Shown: one piece after another, positions 55,801 through 64,000 of the stretch | Layout of the letters: every line of letters begins with the position of its first letter | How positions within the stretch are numbered: position 1 is the first letter of the stretch | Source: Kalmusia sp. IMI 367209 | Lineage: Eukaryota > Ascomycota > Dothideomycetes > Pleosporales > Didymosphaeriaceae | DNA: 64,000 nt | Direction of reading: 5' to 3' | Assembly: GCA_027946365.1 (NCBI GenBank) | Contig: JAPEUQ010000024.1 | Location: 62,001-126,000, forward strand | The notes under the pieces: generated by a model | Told to the model about the DNA's origin: nothing | Seen by the model: only the letters and a program-made list of their open reading frames with translations | The model's database searches: none | Program-made: the position numbers and the translations under genes

Positions 55801-58800
55801 ACAGATACCATGAATCGGTCAAGTCGTTCTTCAATCTTGAGGAACTGATCATTCTTTAAGCGAAGGTCACTGTCTACTTTCCATGTAACGATAGGTCGAG
55901 GTACAGTAACCTCATACAGGGAGACTGGATCGTACTGTACGCGAAGCGCTACGTTGTTGAATCCAAAATATCGAACGTGGTCTCTGTGGATGTCATGAGG
56001 GCAAAGGTCAGCCCGCGGATGCAACTGACTACTCCAGAAAGTCAATTCGAGATATTTAGCAAACGAGTATTTCCAGGTACTGTCCGACATGGGGATGACT
56101 TGAGTCTCTTGTCCACATACCCTGCAGCAGCTCCACATAAGGATGGTACTCTGCAAGCCCTTGATCTTGGAAGGATACTTCTGCACAATGACACTCATTT
56201 GACCTTCCCCATGCACGTACTGCCTCGAATGGTCTAGCATTCTACGATTACACCCATCCACTTCACAGACCATGCCGGCCGAGTGACAAAGGTCTTCAAC
56301 ATATTGGCCTAAAGTGCAATCTGGAGTAAAGCCATCATCGAAGTCATGTTCTTGGTAGAAGTTGAGAGCGATAATGTCTGGACCAATACATGGCGTCGAA
56401 TATGTAGTGTTGACAACGCTGTAGAGTACCGCAATCTTTTGATGATTGAAGGGATCGAACAATTCCACGTTGGTGGCTAGGTAGGCCTCCCACTGTCGTT
56501 TCTGTGTCCTGTAGTTGTGTAGTGCCTTATCATACTCGGATGCGTGTACTGCATGCAGGAATTCGCGCACTTGCTTCGATGCTTGATCGACTACCACATG
56601 CACCATTTCGGGTTGAACAAGCTTGAATATCTGAGGCGTGCCTTCAATTTCAGTGTCAGCGGTAGTGTATTGGTCTCGCAATTGTTTCAAATAGCCGAGC
56701 TTCTTCTCGTATTCGCGAGCTTGATTGAGTAGATATGGCTGCATGAACTTGACGAAGGGTGATGCAGACAGTATTTTCGTGCGATGATTCTCTACCATCT
56801 CGCTATAAAAAGAAGGCGGCGGTGCATCTTGCGGAAGTTGCAATCCAACGCTAGTTGTTTGACTTCGATCGTCTGTGGTTGATGGTTCTTCGCTTGGAAG
56901 GTCAACGGAATCTTTGGCTATTTTGTCCATGGGACAAGAGCTCTTGTTCGACGCCAACGTACCACTATCGGAGGCCGCAGGTATCATTACGAACTCATCT
57001 CTCATCAAGCAAGTCTCGAGCTTGAGATTATATACGACGTAGCACATAAACTCCGTAATGCGCTTTAATTTCGCTAAACTCTTCGCTTCGTCGCCTCGAA
57101 GGGCTATTGTGCAGCCTAGATCTGGCTGGCAACCCGACAAGAATATATAATTCTTCTTCGCATTCTTGTGAACGTACGTCTTAACATCGAAGCTTCCACA
57201 CCTTCCGAGACGAGACAAATCGGCAAGCTGATCTACCGAGGATACAGGCTTGGATTGCGTGCACCGGGCAACCGCATTAAGTACTGTCTCCTTCACATTG
57301 TAAGCAACAGAGATACCGCCTTGTTCCAGAAATTCAAGCGCAAGGCCAGAGACATTGCGCTGGACAAGCAACACATTGGGCTTCAAAGCGACTATCCGAC
57401 CAACTAAGTTGCGGAGATATTCTTTTTCTTGTGCGATAACAGGCTCTAGGCTCATAAAGTGCGTTTGATGTCGCGCATATTCAACGGCGAACGTGATGAT
57501 AAGGATCTTCGGGTGAGGAATATTGCGAGGCATGCTCTTGAGAGCGATGTTCTTGGTGAATATCACGCCGGAGACGTATGACGTATCGCGTGGTTTGCCT
57601 CCCGGAATTTTTTTAAGCTTTATATAGTGCCGAATGTCAATATCATCGCCTCTGTGAAGGTCTGGATTGACATCGTCTGTACACTGTAGCAGTATCGGAA
57701 CGAGAGCTCTCTCCCAGCTTGATGAATGTGATATGCTGGCATCTTGTAACATCTGCTTTAGTAACCTGCGGACATGCTCTAGACTTGCCTGGTTTAGCTC
57801 GATCTGCGGCGCGTTGCCGCCCTGCATTGAGGCACTGCGGGTGATCTTGGAAGCAGATGGCGGTGCTGGAGAGGGTTGTAGTATGCCGGGTTGCGGACTA
57901 GGCGAAGTCCCACCGAAGCCAGTACCAAAGGGTTTTAAGAGACTGTTGCTCTTAGAGCGTCTAGGTGACGGCCTATGTGTCACGCTACTCACACTAAGGT
58001 TTCTCCGTTTTGAGTGGCGGTTGACGTGACGGCTCGTGATACTCGCATTGTCTGTGTCTCGTGCGTGGGCACCACCGATGGTACTTCTATCGGGCTTGGC
58101 CTTTCCCTTCCTCATCGCAGCTAGCAGTCCGCCGATCCCACCTCTCTCACTGTCCATGCTGGTATGTGACGGTGAATCACTTCGTAGCGTAGCGAAGATG
58201 CTGGCTGGCTCATCCTCGCTGGAGCCTTCGTCGGACATGAACGGCGCTAGGTCCGGATCGATGATGTTGTCACGGTGGAAAGCAGGAAGCGCGGAGCGAC
58301 TTCGAGGAAGCTCGGTATGATATTGGTGGAAGGGTGCCCGGTCCTCGTATCTTACATTGCGCATGTGTTGATGTCGAGAGGGATGGCGTTTGTGACTAGA
58401 TGAGCGTGGCCGCCCACTTAGTGAGCGCAATGATCTGGAAGAACTAGGCCTGGGGAGCTGAGGCGCGACTTCAATGACTGCGGATCGCCGTTTCTTCTCG
58501 CTTCCGAATTTTCTTGACATGGGAATACTGATGGTCGGGGTTCCGATCTTCGTGTGGTCACTTTCCGAGGGGTCGAACTGGTCGACTTCGAAGTCATGGT
58601 CATTGTGGTCATAAAGAGAAGCTTGGTCTCCATCATCGGTGTACTCAGAAGAGTCGTCGCCATTACCATGAATTATATCCTCGCATGGCTTGCAGACTCT
58701 AACATTCAGTGTTTGGCCAAACATCTTACCGGCCAAGATGGAGGTGCACTTAGAATCAAAGATCTGTCCACATGTGCGACAGTGGTGCTTTCGCCTGAAG

Positions 58801-60056
58801 GTAGAGAAAGCATCCCCACAATTGAAGCAGTCTTTCGCATTTTCGTCTCTCATCCAGTATTCTCGACCTAGAAGTTTGCGCGGCATCTGAGAAGAGGTAG
58901 TCTGCGACATATTGCCAGATGGTCTGATAGAAGGGCGTTGCACTTCTTCTACAGGTGGTACAGCGGGGCTGCGAATTGTGGTGCTTGTAATAATAGAGCT
59001 CAGGCCATCTGACGACGACACGCGCGAGGGGTGATAGCCTGGGAGGTGTGAAGGCCCAACCTGTACTAACGGTGGCCGTTGGGGAGCTGGTGCTAGCACA
59101 GGTGTTTGTGCATTGGCCGTGATATGTGGTACCTCTGTAGCTTCGGAGCCATTGCTAGATGGATCTTTCACGGAGGCTGACAATGGTTTATATGTGCTTT
59201 CGGTCCGGGAAGTGACTCGAGAGAGGTCCTCTCCTGTGACGTCTAGAGGGAAGGCAAAACGAGCCTTGTCCGTCGAAGTAGAATTCCCCTCTACAAGCAC
59301 CATGTCATCTTCAGTTGTATCGCTGTCCTGATCTGCCATGTCGACTTCAGCCTTCTGTTGTCGGAGACGCTCACTTCGCCCCGAAGAATAATGCGAAGAG
59401 TCTCTGCTTTTCGTTCCAGAGGCCAACCCACTCGAGGAGCTGTTCTTGGATGATGTGTCGAAAGGGACGGTGCTATGAGCTTTGGTCATGGTGCTAAGTG
59501 GACTAAGAGAGAAGGTGTCGTCTTCGCGAGACGATTTGTTAGGCTCTACGGTAGATGTTATCGACGGTCTCGAACGCGTGGTGCCCAGGGAGGATCGAGA
59601 ACCATTCAGCGAGGGTTTGGCTGACACAGCAGAGTTGGATAGGTTCGAGTCGCGAGATGGCGGGAGTGAACGGTCTTGGAAATTTGGCACGAGCGGCGAC
59701 TGCAGCCTCGACGATGGCACCGAGACGACTACAGGCGAAGAAACAGCAGTGCCAGCGGGGCTCTTTGTGAGGGTTGTCGGTTTCGTGGTCGCCTTATTTT
59801 TTGCGCTGACAGTCGCAACAATGCCGTCGTCGAGATGCTCGGTGCCTTGTTCTTTGGTGCCGCCCACCGAAGCTTTCAAGCGACTGTATAGACCACTCAA
59901 ACCGCTCTGAACCATGTCGAAGCTCTTGGCCTCATTGGTCGTGGATGCAGGCGGCGGAGATGTCAGATCGTCGAAGGTGGTTAAGGCCTCGGAGCGTGAT
60001 GCCGTGGCATGCAGCTGGTGGAGCGAGCCGGGTAGGCCCCGCGGGTCTCGCGCCAT
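52853..60056 (-). CDS. FAB1: Phosphatidylinositol-3-phosphate 5-kinase Fab1/PIKfyve
   Basis: Two exons (60056-53204 and 53154-52853) encode 2384 aa; the single intron (GTAAGC, ACTAAC branch, ACAG) joins [22 protein letters not shown]. The start at 60056 is the first ATG of the frame. Domains in order: a disordered Ser-rich N-terminus; a FYVE zinc finger at about 400-462 ([24 protein letters not shown]); a Cpn60/TCP-1-like domain at about 820-940 ([25 protein letters not shown]); a Cys/His-rich segment at about 1180-1390; a long disordered linker; and the lipid kinase domain at about 2090-2330 ([51 protein letters not shown]). It makes PI(3,5)P2 on the vacuole/endosome and sets vacuole size and acidity. 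The C-terminal 50 residues after NCWHQF are Gly/Glu-rich and probably poorly conserved. Confidence 0.95.
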
Positions 60057-60724
60057 GGCTCTCCGTGGCAAGGGAGTTGGGCTATGGCTTGCTCGGGGGA
60101 GTGAGGGGGTCGAGGGGGTCGTGGCAGCTGGCAGTGGTCGGCATCAGGTTTGGTCTGCGCCGTGAATCAAGTCGTGCTGGGTGCAAGACCGCATCTCCGG
60201 GGGGAGGAGAGGGGGCTATCGTAGCGGAGGACTGTGAGGTATAGGGCAGGACTAGCAGTGCTTGCAGAGCGACGGGCAGTCGTCGTACGGTTGGCGGCGA
60301 GGCATAACTAGAACGCGTGAAGGTGCAGCTGCAGGCAGTGATTTGGCCGAGGCGCGGATGACGCAGCCGCCGCCTCTAAGCGGCACCTCCGAGCGAACTC
60401 CGCAGGTGCTGGGCGCGGCAGCGCAAACGCGCGTTTAGTAATGGTTGATATATGCAGTGGGCCATCTATGTTTTCAGCATACGTGACATTCAGATATCGC
60501 AAGGACACGTGTTGAAGTGGTGTTGCGGGGCTGCAATTCACCCAAGGCGAGAGTGACCGCCCCAGGCGTTACCACCATGTCCGCTTGGCTGTCCTCAAAA
60601 GGTCGCCGTGTGTGCTAGTAATCGGACTGCTGTCTGCACTGCTTACCCCACGCCGGCACTCGTCTGCATAGGCGCTTTATTAGCCCCTCGGCCCAAGCGC
60701 GTTCCAACGCGTCGCGTCCACCTC
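60057..60724. promoter_or_regulatory. Divergent intergenic region, FAB1 / TPP1-like gene
   Basis: About 670 bp between divergent starts. GC-rich near FAB1. It may also include 5' coding sequence of the right-hand gene, because the frame ending at 60904 is open back past 60608 and an isolated ATG at 60577 lies in another frame. Confidence 0.5.
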
Positions 60725-63700
60725 ATGATCCGCCAGTGGATCAGCAACCACATAACGTCACAACTGCTCCTTGCCAACACCTGGCTCGAGGGCCAGGCGC
60801 AACAGCAGGGACAGGAAAAGGGCACTGGAACACAATGGGCCACGCTTTTCCAGGATAACGGTAGCTGCGTGTACATCTTCGATAAGATCTACGAGAGTCT
60901 CCGCGTAGTGCAGGCATGTACAAGAATCACTCAGGTAGTAGCGATTACTAACGAGTTTTCCCGCAGAGCTATCCCCTTCTTCTTACCGACGGCGCTGTAC
61001 TCATTGAAGCGAGCCTCTCATCCGGCTGTGAAGGGCATACGGATCTCCTAGCGCCAGGCATTATCGTCACTATACAGAATTACACAATACGATACACGCC
61101 ATACGGACACCCGCAGAGCCGTCTCCATTTTACGCTCAACGACATCGATAGACGGGGTGGAACCAGCGCAGAGTTGCTCGGTAACCTCAAGCCCATATAC
61201 GCATGCGAGGAGATCGTCGACGCCTTGCATGTACTAAGACAGACCCGAGCCAAATCAGACCGCCAATGCTTTGGCAGACATATCGATTGGGGCGAGACGG
61301 ACAGCATGAGTCCGAGCATACAACGAGATAAGGACGCGGTCGACGATAAGGGCTCCCCAAACACACAAATAGCATATGGCACCCAGATAGCGCATCGTGT
61401 GCGAGCACCGAACAATAGCACAAGAAAGCAGATTGAGCCGCCTGCCAACAGTGCCGACGATGATTTGGTGAAAAGGAAACACTTGCTTGGCCTTCTTAAT
61501 CGAAATGTCAATCAGAACATGGCTCTTCCGAAACCTCACACCGATAATTCAGACCCACCCTCTAACGGCGGCTTCATACGCCAGTCTGTTAATCGTGCGT
61601 CTGATGGAGATGCGGACCACTCTGGAGGGAGACTGCGACCAGCGCCCATGCCACCGGCCTATTCACTGACAAGCATAACCGTCAAGCCGTCCAAAGATCC
61701 GAAATTGCCTGCTTTACCTATTGCAGAAGATACGAAGAGCTCGCTGACTCCTAGACTAGATTCGCAAAGGAAACAACAGCTGGCCAAAGAGGCTGAAGCA
61801 GAACAAGCATCTAGACTAGACAAATCATCCAGCGGGATTCCACGCTCGCAGTCTGATGAGGATGATTTGAATGACAAAGAACCTGAATGGTTACAGCACT
61901 CTTGTCTTCTGGACGGCTGTGGAAAAGTACCCGGGGCCCAACAGAAACTGCTTTCGCGGATAGAGAGCTGGCAAAAACAGAGATCTGGTAATAGCTATCG
62001 CTTTCCAGATGCCAACATACCTATCAAAGTGTTGAAAGCCTTGAAAGAGTTCAGCTTCAGCGGAGCATCGACTGATACCGAGTCATCTGAAGAAGAGGAT
62101 GGCGCCCTTTTCAACTCCAATTCGGCATACGGAGAAGACGACGCACTCTCTAAGGACGAGGATGGGACTGAAATGTCCTGGTCACGTTCTCCCACCCCTG
62201 AGCCTCCGAAACAACCACTCCAGCCTCGTCAATCCTTGCCTCCAGACTCTAGCTTTGAGGCTGGCAAGATTGCAGAGTTCCAAGATGCACCTCGTGTGGA
62301 AAGCTCCAGCCAAGAAGCCCAGCGTGTAGTGCTCATCGGGTCATCCCATAAAGAGGCGATCGTGAACCCCACTTTCTCGCCACCCCTGGCTCCGGGTGAA
62401 AATGACTCAGACCTCGATATGGAACTGGATGTGCCGCGAGGGCTAGGGGAGGATAGTCCACCACACAATGCTTCGGCTTACTCTCAACATGTCCAACCAC
62501 CTAGCACGGTGCTAGTTAAAGAGACACCGTACACTAAGGGGAAGAACGCAGCCTCTGCTTCCGTGGTCGTTTCTCCAGCTCAAGTGCAGCAGCAAGCTTC
62601 GAGCGGTACCTCCAAGGATACTTCCTCAACTTCCATCGTATATTGCACCTATAAAGAACCAACCTGTTCGAAAAAAGATGAAGAGGTTGCCTTGTCTGAC
62701 CCAGCTTTAGTCCCCATAACAGCCAATAGCGGCCACAAGAACCATCTCGTGGATGAAGTCACGAGACAAAGTAAAGCTGATTTTGAGTTGGAGCTGGCAG
62801 AAGACATGTACACGCCATACTTCGAGCCTGATGACGTTTTCATGGATGACGTGCGGCCTGAAACACCGCGGATTTATGATGCCTCACGCTCATATCGAGA
62901 CCAAGAGCAACAACGTACGATTGAAGCAATGGCAATCTCAGCACTACCGCAGCCAAGCCCCAGCTCTGCCCAAGTAACACGCTCGCCTGTCAAGCGCAAA
63001 CTCGAGATTTCGCCCGCTAAGAAGAGTGGCCGTCAGTCAAAGCGCAGGCAAATCAAGATAGTGTCTTGCAGTGGAAGTTCACCGCCAAGAGACATCGCCA
63101 ACCAGTTATTGCGAGAAAAAGAAGAGTCCATGGCAATTTTTAGGGAGAGGGAGCGCACTAGTTCCAATGCCAGCTTCGTCTCTAACCCGAACACGAGACC
63201 TGACGCTGAATCCGTACGATCTCTTGTCAAACAAGAATCTGGTCTTAGAAAGGACGAGCCACTTGTTGAGTCGCAGTTGCATCCAGGCATCGACAAGCAA
63301 GTAGCTATGTGCGGAGATCACGATGTTAACCCCGCAGATGCTACGCATAATTTTAAGTCGAGCCATGTCGCCCATGAACAGACGCCAAAATTACTTGTAG
63401 ACGCCCAGGAGAGCCTACAGCCGTCTTTGGCACCCGATAACGCTGCAATGAATATCGAATTGAAAGCACATTCAAATTCTCTAACGCTACGAAAACACAT
63501 TGAGAATGTCGATATGGATACTGACAATACAGGCGGCGACAGAGATATTCACAGCCGCACGCAGAAGACGTTAATCCGTCTTCCAGAGGCGACCACAGAA
63601 TCAGCGTACATCTCAGACGCCCTGACGGATAAACGTCCTGGTGGGCAACCGGTCAAGCCAGCGACCCTGTTCAAAACATTCAAAGCCACTTACCCCGAAT

Positions 63701-64000
63701 ATACAGGAGACTCCAAGCATTTCATAGGGCAGTGTAAACAGATGGAGAAACTCGAAGTTCAAGACAAGATGGTTCCCAAGTGGCAATGGGATGATTTCAT
63801 TATCCGCAACCGAACGGACTACAAGACATATGTGAATCAATGTCTCGATAATGGAGAAGACGCCGAACCGTATTACCGCTTCTACAAGGATAACATTCGG
63901 GACACACTATATACCAAGGGCATCATTGGGAGCAGAAAAGCGCTCATTGCTGCGATTGAGGAGCTCGAGGGCGGGTCTACTGTGAAGGATCGAAGAGTCA
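60725..64000 (+). CDS. Large telomere-protein candidate (TPP1/Est3-like), partial at the window end
   Basis: Two exons are visible (60725-60904 and 60967 to the window edge); the last stays open to base 64000, giving at least 1071 residues. The 62-nt intron (GTAGTG..TACTAAC..CGCAG) joins IYESLR/SYPLLLTDGAVL in phase 0. The first 130 residues resemble the OB fold of TPP1/Est3 shelterin proteins: MIRQWISNHI, an LLLTDGAVLIEASLSSGCEG strand pair, then IIVTIQNYTIRYTPYG. The middle is Ser/Asp/Glu-rich and disordered, with a basic patch PVKRKLEISPAKKSGRQSKRR (about 740-760). Near the end a compact block (TYPEYTGDSKHFIGQC, WQWDDFIIRNRTDYKTY, YYRFYKDNI) looks like a conserved C-terminal domain that I associate, from memory, with fungal TPP1-type proteins. 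Assignment is inference. The start may lie further upstream. Confidence 0.6.

Noticed and set aside
60850..61051. Continuing TPP1-like exon 1 to the stop at 61051
   Set aside because: Sequence after IYESLR loses character in that frame. A 62-nt intron with a perfect TACTAAC branch opens a frame of over 1000 codons.

Overview
The window is nuclear DNA of a filamentous ascomycete (Pezizomycotina, probably Dothideomycetes by gene style; this is inference). Support comes from short introns of about 44-140 nt with CTAAC/CTGAC-type branch sites, a Zn2Cys6 regulator, an eisosome Pil1/Lsp1 protein with an 8-nt first coding exon, a COP9 subunit, a FAB1 lipid kinase and single-copy mitochondrial tRNA synthetases. 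I see no rRNA, tRNA, CRISPR array, viral gene or intact transposon.

Layout. 0-11 kb: a single-pass membrane protein with an EGF-like motif (+), a DUF2828/vWA protein (-) and COP9 signalosome subunit 1 (+). 11-18 kb: two transcription-factor genes on the minus strand. One is a Zn2Cys6 protein with its cluster unusually far from the N-terminus. The other is a C2H2 zinc-finger gene whose reading frame is interrupted three times in this sequence. 18-23.4 kb: a gene-poor stretch. 23.4-26.7 kb: a large, probably lineage-specific membrane-anchored coiled-coil protein. 27.5-40 kb: a dense housekeeping block with a GH36/raffinose-synthase-like enzyme (-), mitochondrial TyrRS (+), mitochondrial AspRS (+), Pil1/Lsp1 (+) and an SMP-30/gluconolactonase-like protein (+). 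40-43 kb: a Sam37/metaxin gene (-) head to head with a conserved protein of unknown function (+). 43-50.6 kb: a second gene desert holding one candidate micro-ORF (33 aa, SH3-ligand motif) behind a TATA box, and a perfect GC-rich hairpin. 50.6-64 kb: a beta-hydroxyacid dehydrogenase (-), a FAB1/PIKfyve kinase of about 2384 aa (-) and, diverging from it, the start of a large TPP1/Est3-like telomere protein candidate (+) that runs off the window.

How the genes relate. Most are unrelated housekeeping genes. The notable neighbourhood is mitochondrial: two organellar tRNA synthetases sit side by side in the same orientation, with a mitochondrial outer-membrane import subunit a few kb away. Four gene pairs diverge from shared promoters (DUF2828/CSN1, GH36/TyrRS, Sam37/unknown, FAB1/TPP1-like).

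The points most worth checking are the broken C2H2 frame (two +1 shifts at GGG runs, then an in-frame TGA in a CARYYA readthrough-like context that could also be intronic), a +1 shift at an A5 run in the coiled-coil gene, the micro-ORF, and the Cys/His domain of the Zn2Cys6 protein. Exon coordinates were worked out by hand from splice signals and phase; none is confirmed by RNA data.
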